Position numbers and translations under genes: made by a program. A stretch of DNA of 64,000 nucleotides from Gordonia sp. OPL2 (GTDB lineage Bacteria; Actinomycetota; Actinomycetes; Mycobacteriales; Mycobacteriaceae), in contig NZ_RKME01000004.1 in the NCBI RefSeq assembly GCF_003797825.1, forward strand, positions 124,001-188,000, in the 5' to 3' direction. Within the stretch, counting starts at the first letter, position 1; each line of letters starts with the position of its first letter. The notes below the pieces were generated by a model. That model saw only the letters and a program-made list of their open reading frames with translations, was not told the origin of the DNA and did not search any database. This document shows, in pieces, positions 16,900 through 25,230 of the stretch.

Positions 16900-16978
16900 G
16901 GCGTGCACCCCTCCTTCGAAGAGTCGTAGTTCCAGTGTGGTCGTTGTGCGCCAACAATCCGAGTGTGACCCACCGCAC

Positions 16979-17026
16979 GTTGACTGTCAACAGTCAACGG
17001 TTGGTAGTTGACGGTTGTCCGTCGAC
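16979..17026. promoter_or_regulatory. Two operator-like palindromes in the divergent promoter
   Basis: A 9-2-9 perfect palindrome at 16979-16998 (GTTGACTGT-CA-ACAGTCAAC) and an 8-4-8 repeat with one mismatch at 17007-17026 (GTTGACGG-N4-CCGTCGAC). They lie between the MHS transporter (minus) and the isomerase-SDR gene (plus) and resemble the sequence upstream of the FCD regulator. Confidence 0.65.
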
Positions 17027-17069
17027 GACATACTGTGCTGTGAGTCACTCCTAGTTGAGGAGGTGGGTG

Positions 17070-18755
17070 ATGTTCGATTCACGACTCGGCTGTTCGACGA
17101 TCTCGTTTCGTCGCCTGAGCCGCGACGACGCTCTCGCGACCATTGCTGGTCTGGGCTTCGCGGAAATCGACCTGGGTTCGCTGCCCGGCGTCTGTGACCA
17201 CGTCCCGTTCGATCTCGAGCCGACGGTTCGATCCGCGATCGTGTCCGCCGTTCGCCGGCACGATGTCATCGTCCGGTCCATCAATGCCGACATCGGTGAT
17301 CTCAACGTGCCGGCCGACAACGACGAGCGGCGGCGCCGATCGCAGCAACTCGGCCAACTCGCCGAACTGGCGGCAGAACTCGGTGCACGCGCGATCGTCC
17401 TGCCCAACGGCGCACTGTCACACCGTCCGGTCAACGGGCTCGCCGCCGATTTTGATGTGGTCGCCGAACAGCTCCGGTGGGCGTCTTCGGTCACCCGGGC
17501 GGTCGGAGTCGAGCTGTGGGTGGAAACCCTGCACGTGTTGAGGCTTGGGTGCACACTCGACCGTGCTGCCGAGCTCGCCGCGCGGATCGATGAGCCGACG
17601 ATCGGTCACGTTCTCGATGTCAGTCATGTGGTCGCCTCGGGCGCACGGGTGGAAGACGCCGTCCAACGGTTCGATCAGTTCGGCCGGATCGCCCACGTTC
17701 ATCTGCGCGACGCCACCGCGGGAGTCCGCCTCGAAGGCGATGACCCAGTCCGTCCCGGCGATATCAATCGCAGCATCGGGAACGGAGACGTCGACTTCCG
17801 GCGAGCCCTCCACGCACTTGAAAGGGCTGGATACTCCGGCCATTTCAGTCTCGAGTTGGAGACCCACGATGTCGACGACGCGAACCGAGCGGACGCGGCG
17901 GGAGAAGCCGGCGCGGTCATCACCCGACTTCTCGGCCGTGCGGCCGTGAACCCAACGAACCCAATGAATCAGGAGAAGACCATGAACACACCGATCCGCA
18001 CTGCCGTTGTCACCGGCGCGGCCTCCCCCACCGGCATCGGGCGAGCGACGGCAGCTCGGTACGCCGAGGACGGCTGGGCCGTCGTCGTCCTCGACCTCGA
18101 TGGCGAAGCCTCGGCCAAGGTCGCCGCCGAGATCGGCAACACCTACGACGTCCCGGCGTTCGGACACGACATCGATGTAGCCGACGAGCAGTCCGTCGCC
18201 GCTGCTCAGCGAGCGGTCGCGGCCGAGGTCGAGGGAGGTGCACTACCGCCGGTGGGAGCCCTGGCCAACATCGCCGGCATCACTTCACCGGTCCCGTTCC
18301 TCGACACCACCCTGGATCTGTGGAACAAGGTGATGGCCGTCAATGCGACCGGTACCTACCTGGTCACCAAGGCGTTCCTCCCAGACATGATCGACCGTGG
18401 CTGGGGCCGAATCGTGAACATGAGCTCAGTGTCGGCCGAGCGCGGCGGAGGGGTATTCGGCAAGGTGCCGTACTCGTCGGCCAAAGCGGCGATCCTCGGA
18501 TTCACCAAGTCCCTTGCCCGCGAGCTCGGCGACAGCGGGGTGACCATCAACTCTGTGGCTCCCGGCGCCGCCGACACCGCCATCCGGGTCGGCAGCACCG
18601 ACGAACAGGAAGCCGCGATCGCGGCCGGCATCCCTGTGGGCCGCGTCGCCACGACACGCGAAGTGGCCTCCGTGATCACCTTCCTGTCCTCGGACGACGC
18701 TGCCTACCTCACGGGAACCACCATCGACATCAACGGTGGAAGCCACATGCACTGA
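17070..18755 (+). CDS. TIM-barrel isomerase-like / SDR fusion reading frame
   Basis: One uninterrupted frame of 561 codons joins two enzymes. Residues 1 to about 298 are a xylose-isomerase-like TIM barrel (AP endonuclease 2 family; metal ligands suggested by HVLDVSHV, HVHLRDA and FSLELETHD). Residues 305-561 are an SDR with TGAASPTGIG, NIAGI, and YSSAK as the catalytic Tyr and Lys, ending TGTTIDINGG. GAGGAGG at 17057-17063 supports the ATG at 17070. A second ribosome site, AGGAGAAG, lies in frame before Met305, so the SDR may also be made alone. No stop codon separates them; a one-base change could restore TGA at the join. Either a true bifunctional protein or a lost stop codon is possible. 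It is divergent from the transporter-transketolase operon. Confidence 0.85.
   Translation: MFDSRLGCSTISFRRLSRDDALATIAGLGFAEIDLGSLPGVCDHVPFDLEPTVRSAIVSAVRRHDVIVRSINADIGDLNVPADNDERRRRSQQLGQLAELAAELGARAIVLPNGALSHRPVNGLAADFDVVAEQLRWASSVTRAVGVELWVETLHVLRLGCTLDRAAELAARIDEPTIGHVLDVSHVVASGARVEDAVQRFDQFGRIAHVHLRDATAGVRLEGDDPVRPGDINRSIGNGDVDFRRALHALERAGYSGHFSLELETHDVDDANRADAAGEAGAVITRLLGRAAVNPTNPMNQEKTMNTPIRTAVVTGAASPTGIGRATAARYAEDGWAVVVLDLDGEASAKVAAEIGNTYDVPAFGHDIDVADEQSVAAAQRAVAAEVEGGALPPVGALANIAGITSPVPFLDTTLDLWNKVMAVNATGTYLVTKAFLPDMIDRGWGRIVNMSSVSAERGGGVFGKVPYSSAKAAILGFTKSLARELGDSGVTINSVAPGAADTAIRVGSTDEQEAAIAAGIPVGRVATTREVASVITFLSSDDAAYLTGTTIDINGGSHMH
17971..17984 (+). promoter_or_regulatory. Internal ribosome site and start for the SDR domain
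   Basis: AGGAGA at 17971-17976, five bases before an ATG at 17982, within the fusion frame. The following residues MNTPIRTAVVTG are a normal SDR N-terminus. This is what a separate SDR gene would look like if the upstream gene had its own stop. Confidence 0.7.
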
Positions 18756-18813
18756 CGCACGTGTTCGTGCGGACACGAGCTCGGTGACGTGTCGTTACCT
18801 GTCCACAGCGTCC

Positions 18814-19752
18814 CTACAGCATGTGCACCTTCCGGTAGATCCGTGCGGCTGCCGGTGTCAGCAGACCGACTTCGTCGAGGAACTGCATCAGGTGTGCACA
18901 GCTGCTGCGAACCATGGACTGGAAGTGGTGGTTGTGACGCATCTCGGCGACGGCACGGTGGTAGTCCAGGCCGGCGTCGGCATATGCGCGCGGCCGCACG
19001 AGGCTGAGCACGATGTACGACGAGGCGAGGGCGACGTTCCATGCACTCCACTGTCTGCGCAGCCACCCGACTCTCTGCATCCGCTGCCGGACCTCCTCAC
19101 GCGCGAATCGCATGTGACGAGACTCCTCGAGCACGTGGATCTCGTTGACCGTGCGGATGAAGGGCAGCACGCGGTCGTCGCGCATGCATCCGCGCTGGAA
19201 GACGTCGAGGATCTCTTCGGCGACCAGGATTCCCGCGTAGGCGACCTCGTCGGCGGCGGTGCTCTTGAAGAGCTTCGCGAAACGTCCGAGACGGGGATGC
19301 GGTTTGTAGCAGGTGCCGACCATCTTCTTCGTCGCGAGCGCGAACATCAGCGAGTGCCGGCATTCGTCGGCGACCTCCGTCATCGCGAACTGGAACTCCG
19401 GCCGGTGGTAGTCGGTGAGGTACTGGTCGCGAAACACCAACTCCTGCAGCATCATCTCGAACCAGATCCCGATGCTCATGATCGATGCGAACTCGTGCCG
19501 GGTCAGCGAGATTCGTTGTTCTTCGGTCATCTCGTTCCAGTAGGCGGTGCCGTACAGCGTCGACCACTCCGGGCTGCAGCCGTACTTCGTCGGATCGAGG
19601 GGTGCGTTCCAGTCGATCTCGACCATGGCATTGCGTGAGGAGTGCGCCGCTGATCGCAGCAGGCGGTCCGACACCTCGTCGGGGCCGGTGTCGCAGGAAC
19701 TCTCGACGGCTCCGGTATCTGAGATTGGTTGTGGGTCAGTGCCTACGGACAT
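18814..19752 (-). CDS. AurF-like diiron oxygenase
   Basis: A 312-residue helical protein with the carboxylate-bridged diiron ligand pattern: HEFASIMSIGIWFEMML, then EVADECRHSLMF, VAEEILD and HVLEESRHMRFA, giving two E-xx-H type motifs plus extra Glu and His. AurF-family enzymes oxidise aryl amines to nitro groups or hydroxylate substrates; the substrate here is unknown. GGGAG eight bases upstream selects the ATG at 19752; the frame extends to a TTG at 19854. A dyad at 19827-19844 lies in the leader. The gene is alone, so its redox partner must be encoded elsewhere. Confidence 0.85.
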   Translation of the reverse strand: MSVGTDPQPISDTGAVESSCDTGPDEVSDRLLRSAAHSSRNAMVEIDWNAPLDPTKYGCSPEWSTLYGTAYWNEMTEEQRISLTRHEFASIMSIGIWFEMMLQELVFRDQYLTDYHRPEFQFAMTEVADECRHSLMFALATKKMVGTCYKPHPRLGRFAKLFKSTAADEVAYAGILVAEEILDVFQRGCMRDDRVLPFIRTVNEIHVLEESRHMRFAREEVRQRMQRVGWLRRQWSAWNVALASSYIVLSLVRPRAYADAGLDYHRAVAEMRHNHHFQSMVRSSCAHLMQFLDEVGLLTPAAARIYRKVHML

Positions 19753-19826
19753 ATGAGCGTCTCCCAGAAAGTCGTGCGTCGTCGACGATCGAGCGACTGT
19801 CGAGGACGAGTGCGGGTACGCGTTCA

Positions 19827-19844
19827 TGACATCATCTAATGTCA
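19827..19844. promoter_or_regulatory. Inverted repeat TGACAT-N6-ATGTCA
   Basis: Perfect 6-6-6 dyad 75 bp upstream of the diiron oxygenase ATG, the size of a TetR-type operator. No regulator gene is adjacent. Confidence 0.5.
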
Positions 19845-20166
19845 CGTTCGTCAATGGTTAGGTACGAGAGCGGTAGGGCAGCACGACGCGGATCGCCGCA
19901 CGTGCACATGTACATCGGCCATGGCGAATCCGGTTGGCCACGCCTCGATCTTGCGAGCGGCTACCGAATGTATGGCGTAGTAGAAGAATTTTCGCGGTGA
20001 AAGTCGGGTAGGCGACTACTCTGTCGCGGTTCGTCAGCGTGCCGGACGCTTGCTGTGGGGGACACTCCCACAACAAAACGACGGCAATGCAAGTGACGAA
20101 GTCATCAACGCACCTGGGTGCGAATGGGTGCGACTCAAGTAGACCCTTTCATAAAGGACGACCATC
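19845..20166. other. Non-coding, lower-GC stretch
   Basis: About 320 bp between the diiron oxygenase leader and the secreted protein, richer in A and T than the rest of the window. I see no gene. A small dyad AGTCG-N6-CGACT lies at 20002-20017, and CCTTT-CAT-AAAGG at 20145-20157 partly covers the ribosome site of the next gene. Confidence 0.5.
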
Positions 20167-20694
20167 ATGAGAAAGACCAGTAACAAACGTCGCGCCCGCG
20201 GCCGAATACTCTGGCAGATGTTTGCAATAGTGGCCGCTGCAGCGATTCTGGCAGTTGGTATTGGTACGCAGGCCCCGCGTGCCGACGCTGCCACTCGAAC
20301 CGTGAACGGCAACGTTTTCTTCAGAATCATGGACTGGGAGAACTTCGGCTCGAACGAGCGCTGTTACCCCGGCATGGCTTTGACTCCCCGCCGAGTTGGG
20401 ATTGACGACCTACGGACGGTCACGGTGACGGCATACTGTGGCAACGAAATACGAGTCGAAGTGCGTTACGGCCTACGCCAACTATCCAATGGCCAAGTTC
20501 AGGTCTACCGCGGGAGGGTCGACTTCTTCGAGGGCGACACGGCCTATAACGGAGATTTGGACGGCACGACATACTTCTCTACTCGAACGCTGCGTCCAGG
20601 GGTCTCGACCACGTGGAACATACATGTCCAGAACTGGCAAGAGCGGCAACCCGACGATAGGGCAGACGTGACGCTCACCTTGCGTTACCGGTGA
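20167..20694 (+). CDS. Small secreted protein of unknown function
   Basis: A 175-residue protein with a typical Sec signal: a basic N-terminus (MRKTSNKRRARGR), a hydrophobic stretch, and a cleavage site near PRADAA at about residues 38-42. The mature part of roughly 133 residues has two cysteines (ERCYPG and TAYCGNE), which may pair, and alternating polar and hydrophobic residues suggesting beta strands (TVTVTAYC, VRYGLRQL, DVTLTLRYR). I do not recognise a family. AAAGGA nine bases before the ATG supports the start. Codon use is visibly less GC-biased than the neighbours, which suggests acquisition. Confidence 0.72.
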   Translation: MRKTSNKRRARGRILWQMFAIVAAAAILAVGIGTQAPRADAATRTVNGNVFFRIMDWENFGSNERCYPGMALTPRRVGIDDLRTVTVTAYCGNEIRVEVRYGLRQLSNGQVQVYRGRVDFFEGDTAYNGDLDGTTYFSTRTLRPGVSTTWNIHVQNWQERQPDDRADVTLTLRYR

Positions 20695-20846
20695 ACACGT
20701 CGACGATTCCGACCGGCTGGTACCGCGAGTCCTTCAATCCGATCGAGTTGGCGGACGCACAATCGCGTCCGCCAACTCACGTCGTGATCTGCGGGCGATG
20801 ATCACCGGAGGACCACAGTCGAGAACTTCACCAGGCGTCGCCGCGG

Positions 20847-21683
20847 CTACGTCGCGGTCGGCGATGTGTCGCTCGTGCGTAGCCCGGGACGAGTGGCAGG
20901 CTCGCTCGGCCCCGGGTCCACCACGCGCGCCTCGCTCTCGGTGAGTTGTGCTCGCGAGGTGTCCTTGAGCGCGACGCCGGAGCGACCGAGCTTGCGGGCG
21001 CCGTCGACGAGTGCGTCGGCGATCCTTGCGGCAGTTGCATAGTCGAGCCCGCCGGGTGGATGGATGTTGGAGATGCAGTTGCGGTCCGCGTCGCTGAGTC
21101 CGGGGCGAGGGAGGTGGGTGAGGTAGATGCCGAGGCTGTCGGCCACGGACAGGCCCGGGCGTTCGCCGATGATCACGATCAGCGTCTGGACGCCGAGGGC
21201 TTCTCCGATATGGTCGCCTAGGGCGACCCGCGCCTGGGTGGCGATGACCGGTGGTGCGAGCGTGAACCGAGTGCTCAGTTTTGTCACGAGTGCCTCGAGC
21301 AGCCCGCAGCCGTGATCGGTGAGTGCCCGGGGCGAGAGCCCGTCGGCGAGAACGATTGCGATGTCTGCGCCCGTCTCCGGAAGATGGGACACGTCGGCGG
21401 GCTGCCGTCCGAGATCGGGGCGGCGCAAGTACTCGCTGCGGGAGGCGGCTCGACTCTGCACGTGGAGCGCATCGTCGACGTCGAGTTCTCCGAGTTGGGT
21501 TCTCAGATCGTCGATGTCGAGGGGGTCGTGCACAGCATCGCGCGCTGCGGAGTGGGCTGCTTTGAACTCGAGCACCCGCTGCGAGGGCAGCGAATTGCCT
21601 GCGCGTCCGAGGCCGATTCGCGCCCGGGTGGTAAGTCGGAGGTCGGCCCACAGGTCGTCTGCGGGCTCGGGTGAGGTGCTCAT
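20847..21683 (-). CDS. eutC: Ethanolamine ammonia-lyase, small subunit
   Basis: The 278-residue light chain of the adenosylcobalamin-dependent lyase that splits ethanolamine to acetaldehyde and ammonia. Family blocks are visible: TRARIGLGRAGNSLPSQ near the N-terminus, ADGLSPRAL, LIGERPGL as IIGERPGL, and NCISNIHPPGG close to the end. The ATG overlaps the eutB stop by 4 bp. No microcompartment shell genes, eutR, or reactivase genes are nearby, so this is the simple, non-compartment version. Confidence 0.95.
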   Translation of the reverse strand: MSTSPEPADDLWADLRLTTRARIGLGRAGNSLPSQRVLEFKAAHSAARDAVHDPLDIDDLRTQLGELDVDDALHVQSRAASRSEYLRRPDLGRQPADVSHLPETGADIAIVLADGLSPRALTDHGCGLLEALVTKLSTRFTLAPPVIATQARVALGDHIGEALGVQTLIVIIGERPGLSVADSLGIYLTHLPRPGLSDADRNCISNIHPPGGLDYATAARIADALVDGARKLGRSGVALKDTSRAQLTESEARVVDPGPSEPATRPGLRTSDTSPTAT

Positions 21684-23089
21684 CGCGCGACGGTCAGCGA
21701 TCGGAGTGGCGAGTTGGCGACGTCGACGGGGAGGATCCGCCCCTGCGCATCCGCCATGCCGAGTCCGGCGAGCCATTCCTCGAACTCGGGTGCGGGCCGA
21801 AGTCCGAGTGCCTGGCGAACATACAGGGCGTCGTGGAACGAGAGGCTCTGGTATCCGAGCATCACGTCGTCGGCTCCGGGCACGGCGATGACGAAGGCGG
21901 CTCCGGCCACGCCGAGCAGGGTCAGCAAGGTGTCCATGTCGTCTTGGTCGGCCTCGGCATGGTTGGTGTAGCAGACGTCCACGCCCATGGGGAGCCCGAG
22001 GATCTTGCCGCAGAAGTGATCTTCGAGTCCGGCGCGAATGATCTGTTTGCCGTCGTAGAGGTACTCGGGCCCGATGAACCCTACGACGGTGTTGACGAGC
22101 AGCGGCTGGAGCACCCGGGCGACCGCGTATGCGCGGGTCTCGAGAGTCTGTTGGTCGACGGGTTTGCCGCCGGTCCCGATGTGCGCGCCTGCCGACAGAG
22201 CGGATCCTTGCCCGGTCTCGAGATACATGAGGTTGTCGCCGACCGTGCCGCGCTCCAGGGATCGGCCGGCATCGTTGGCCTCACGCAGAAGCGAGATCTC
22301 GATTCCGAAGCTGCTGTTCGCGCCCTCGGTACCGGCGATCGACTGGAAGACGAGATCGACCGGCACACCCTGCTCGATGAGGTCGACCGTGGTGGTGACG
22401 TGGGAGAGCACACACGACTGCATCGGGATCTCGAAACGCTGCCGGATGTCGTCGAGCAGGTAGAGCAACTCCGACGTCTCATGGGGCGAGTCCGTGGCCG
22501 GGTTGATACCGATTACCGCATCACCGCATCCCATCAGCAGCCCGTCGAGCGTGGCTGCGGCGATGCCGCGCGGATCATCGGTGGGGTGATTGGGTTGCAG
22601 GCGCGTGGTGATCCGACCGGGCAGACCGATGGTGGTCCGGAACGCCGCGGTCACGGTTGCTGCCGACGCAACGAGGATCAGGTCCTGGTTCCGCATGATC
22701 TTCGACGTCGCAGCAACCATCTCGGGGGTCAGACCCATTGCAACAGCGGCGATCTGAGCAGCACTGTCCTCCCGCGCGGAGACGGCCAGGAGCCAGTCGC
22801 GGAAACCCCCGACCGTTAGATGCGAGATCGCCTGGAACGCCATCCGGTCGTGGGAATCGATGATGAGCCGGGTTACTTCGTCGGACTCGTACGGCACGAC
22901 CTGATCGTCGAGGAACGTCGTCAGCGGGACGTCGGCGAGTTGCCATGCCGCGGCGGCACGCTCGGCGTCGGAGTGTGCCGCGCAGCCCGCGAGTTCGTCG
23001 CCGGAGCGCAACGGGGTCGCCTTGGCCATGAGTTCGACGAGCCCGTCGAACTCGTAGGTGGTTCCCGAGATCGACTGGGTGTACCTCAT
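21680..23089 (-). CDS. eutB: Ethanolamine ammonia-lyase, large subunit
   Basis: The 469-residue TIM-barrel catalytic chain, of normal length. Conserved segments include GLTPEMVAATSKIMRNQDLI, the LQPNHPTDDPRGI region, GDAVIGINPATDSP, and GLPMGVDVCYTNHAEADQDDMDTLLTLL. With EutC it binds adenosylcobalamin and performs the radical deamination of ethanolamine. The ATG at 23089 overlaps the stop of a degraded ethanolamine permease gene, so the original operon was permease-eutB-eutC. The frame continues upstream to 23272 only because that pseudogene is open in this phase. Confidence 0.96.
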   Translation of the reverse strand: MRYTQSISGTTYEFDGLVELMAKATPLRSGDELAGCAAHSDAERAAAAWQLADVPLTTFLDDQVVPYESDEVTRLIIDSHDRMAFQAISHLTVGGFRDWLLAVSAREDSAAQIAAVAMGLTPEMVAATSKIMRNQDLILVASAATVTAAFRTTIGLPGRITTRLQPNHPTDDPRGIAAATLDGLLMGCGDAVIGINPATDSPHETSELLYLLDDIRQRFEIPMQSCVLSHVTTTVDLIEQGVPVDLVFQSIAGTEGANSSFGIEISLLREANDAGRSLERGTVGDNLMYLETGQGSALSAGAHIGTGGKPVDQQTLETRAYAVARVLQPLLVNTVVGFIGPEYLYDGKQIIRAGLEDHFCGKILGLPMGVDVCYTNHAEADQDDMDTLLTLLGVAGAAFVIAVPGADDVMLGYQSLSFHDALYVRQALGLRPAPEFEEWLAGLGMADAQGRILPVDVANSPLRSLTVAR

Positions 23090-23280
23090 CGCAAATCCTC
23101 CTCGGCCTCGGCCAGTGCTGCGAACTCCTCGTCCTGGAAGTTCGCGACGAGCCGGTGTCGGCTGTACAGAGCGAAGTACAGCATGAAAGTCGCGAACACG
23201 CCGGGGGAGAGGAAGCGCCGCCACCATGCCGGCGAGGAAGGTCGTGATGATCGCCACAACTGCGATCACCAAGGCATCTC
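23086..23280 (-). pseudogene. 3' remnant of an ethanolamine permease gene, frameshifted
   Basis: Reading up from eutB, the frame ending in TGA at 23086-23088 gives a permease-like C-terminus: RRFLSPGVFATFMLYFALYS then RHRLVANFQDEEFAALAEA. Above it the hydrophobic part (VIAVVAIITTFLAG) is in another frame; one extra A near 23226 would explain the shift. The piece is about 64 codons and ends abruptly at the stop of the carboxylase gene (23279), so the first roughly 400 codons are gone. The SRHRLV tail is what I recall for the ethanolamine permease (EAT) family. Confidence 0.75.
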
Positions 23281-24814
23281 AGGCGCGACTACCCGCCCGC
23301 CGCAACATCCCCACCACCACCCGCCGCGTGTCCGCCGGATCGATGACGTCGTCGATCTCGAACACCCGTGCGGCGTTGAGCGCCTTGGCGTGCTCACGCA
23401 TCGCCTCGGTGCTCGTGCGGACCAGCTCTTCTCGTTCGTCCTCGGGGAGGGCGGCCAAGTGTTTCGCCATCGAGAGTCGTACGGCCCCTTCGAGTCCCAT
23501 CGGACCGAGGTGTGCCTGCGGCCACGCCACGGTCAGCAGCGGCCGGTGGGTGTCGCCGCCGAGCATCGCCTGGGCGCCGAGTCCGTAGCCGCGGCGCAGG
23601 ACGACGCCGATGAGCGGCTGGGTGAAGCAGGAGCCGGCGTTGACCATGCGGGATGCGGTGCGCACCAGTCCGGTTCGCTCGGCGTCCGGTCCGACCATGA
23701 AGCCGGGGGTGTCGACGAGGCTGACGATCGGGATCGCCCACCGCTGACAGAGCTCGAGGAAGTCGGCCGCCTTGGTGGCGGCGTCTGAGGTCAACGCACC
23801 TGCGAGGTGAGAGGACTGGTTGGCGATGAGACCGACGGGCATCCCGTCGATTCTGGCCAGGGCGGTGACCAATTCGGGCGCCCAGCGCTCGCGCAGCCAG
23901 AGCACCGATCCGACGTCGAGAAGGGCCTCGGCGAGTGGGCGGACGTCGAAGGCCTCGCGGTCGTTGGCGGGCAGCATCGTGCGAAGTTGTGCTTGATCGG
24001 TGACGGTCACGGCCTGGTCCACGTCGGCGTTCAGCAGTCCGAGCACCTGTCGCACGATGTCGACCGCGTGCGACTCGTCGTCGGCGAGGACATCGATGAC
24101 CCCGTTCTCGGCTTGCTCATCGGCCGGACCGATCTCGTCGGCGCTCACTTGGCCGAGCCCACCGCCGGCGATCATCGCCGGTCCGGCCATGCCGAGATTG
24201 GCGTCGGGGGTGGCGATTCGCAGGTCCGCCGAACCGGCGAGGACGGCGTTGCCGGCGAAACATCGACCGGATACCACGGCGATCCTGGGTGCGACCTCAC
24301 CGAGCGCACCCCACATGCGGAACGATCCGACGTCCAGCGCCGAGACGACCGGATAGTCGGTGTCGCCGGGGCGACCGCCGCCACCCTCGGTGAAGAACAC
24401 CGCGGGCACACGCAGACGGGTGGCGATGTCGATGAGGCGATCGGTCTTGTGATGACCGCGCATACCCTGCGTGCCGGCCTGCACCATCCAGTCGTAGGAC
24501 ATCACGAGACAGGGCAACCCGTCGACGGTCGCGGTCCCGCCGATCAGCCCGTCGGCCGGCGTCTGCGTGACGAGGTCTGCCAACTCGCTGCGCTGCTCCT
24601 GCGCGGCGGTGGCGAATTGTCCGTATTCGATGAGGGATCCGTCGTCGATGAGATCGCTGATGTTCTCTCTGGCGGTTCGTCGACCTGCGGCGTGACGTTT
24701 GCCGACCCGCTCGGGCCGTGCCGCGTCGGTGGTCAGGAATCTGCGTGCGACGACCTCGTCGAGGCCGGTCACGGGAGAGGTCTGCTCATCGGAGTCGAGA
24801 TCGCGATCCGCCAT
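23279..24814 (-). CDS. Acyl-CoA carboxylase carboxyltransferase (beta) subunit
   Basis: A 511-residue protein with both halves of a biotin-dependent carboxyltransferase. The N-terminal half has RTARENISDLIDDGSLIEYG and MSYDWMVQAGTQGMRGHHKTDR, with an oxyanion-type GGGGRPG; the C-terminal half has LVDTPGFMVG, GGDTHRPLLTVAWPQAHLGPMGLEGAV and DDVIDPADTR. Substrate (acetyl-, propionyl- or longer acyl-CoA) is not clear. No biotin carboxylase gene is adjacent. The ATG at 24814 fits the family start. Its 3' end abuts the permease remnant, marking a rearrangement point. Confidence 0.9.
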   Translation of the reverse strand: MADRDLDSDEQTSPVTGLDEVVARRFLTTDAARPERVGKRHAAGRRTARENISDLIDDGSLIEYGQFATAAQEQRSELADLVTQTPADGLIGGTATVDGLPCLVMSYDWMVQAGTQGMRGHHKTDRLIDIATRLRVPAVFFTEGGGGRPGDTDYPVVSALDVGSFRMWGALGEVAPRIAVVSGRCFAGNAVLAGSADLRIATPDANLGMAGPAMIAGGGLGQVSADEIGPADEQAENGVIDVLADDESHAVDIVRQVLGLLNADVDQAVTVTDQAQLRTMLPANDREAFDVRPLAEALLDVGSVLWLRERWAPELVTALARIDGMPVGLIANQSSHLAGALTSDAATKAADFLELCQRWAIPIVSLVDTPGFMVGPDAERTGLVRTASRMVNAGSCFTQPLIGVVLRRGYGLGAQAMLGGDTHRPLLTVAWPQAHLGPMGLEGAVRLSMAKHLAALPEDEREELVRTSTEAMREHAKALNAARVFEIDDVIDPADTRRVVVGMLRRAGSRA

Positions 24815-24923
24815 GAGTCGTATCCTGCCCGACACGCAAGCCCGGCCGGGGAGTGCCCTCGGTCACACAGAGGGTGCACTCGCTGCAACCTCGTGTTCAC
24901 TGGGATCAGGCATGATCTATGTC

Positions 24924-25190
24924 ATGACATCCCAATCACATGATGCCGCCGATGTGGTGGCGTTCGCGCAACGGTGGTACCGCTACGGAGGCGGCGACCC
25001 GACCGACATCATGATCGAGTTCGGCCTGTCGGAACGGGATTACTTTCTCCGGTTGCGCGGTGCGCTCGCCGACTACGACGGCCTCGACCCGCAAACAGCC
25101 GGTGACATCGCTCAGGTCGTTGCGCGGCGGCTGGCCGAGCTCGGACCGAAAACCGATGGGGAGGCCCTGTCGCGCGCAGCAACGGCGTGA
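24924..25190 (+). CDS. DUF3263-like small protein
   Basis: An 88-residue protein with the pattern FAQRWYRYGGGDPTDIMIEFG followed by ERDYFLRLRGAL, which resembles actinobacterial DUF3263 proteins (short, helix-turn-helix-like, function unknown). ATGs at 24912 and 24924 are both possible; neither has a strong ribosome site. It is divergent from the carboxylase gene and convergent with the FAD oxidoreductase. Confidence 0.7.
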   Translation: MTSQSHDAADVVAFAQRWYRYGGGDPTDIMIEFGLSERDYFLRLRGALADYDGLDPQTAGDIAQVVARRLAELGPKTDGEALSRAATA

Positions 25191-25230
25191 GAAATGCATG
25201 GCTTCGGACGTGATCGTCTTCGGGGTGTGA

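Noticed and set aside
12886..18755. Identification as the D-apiose/apulose pathway
   Set aside because: The split transketolase is suggestive, but the apulose kinase and apiose isomerase genes expected for that pathway are missing.
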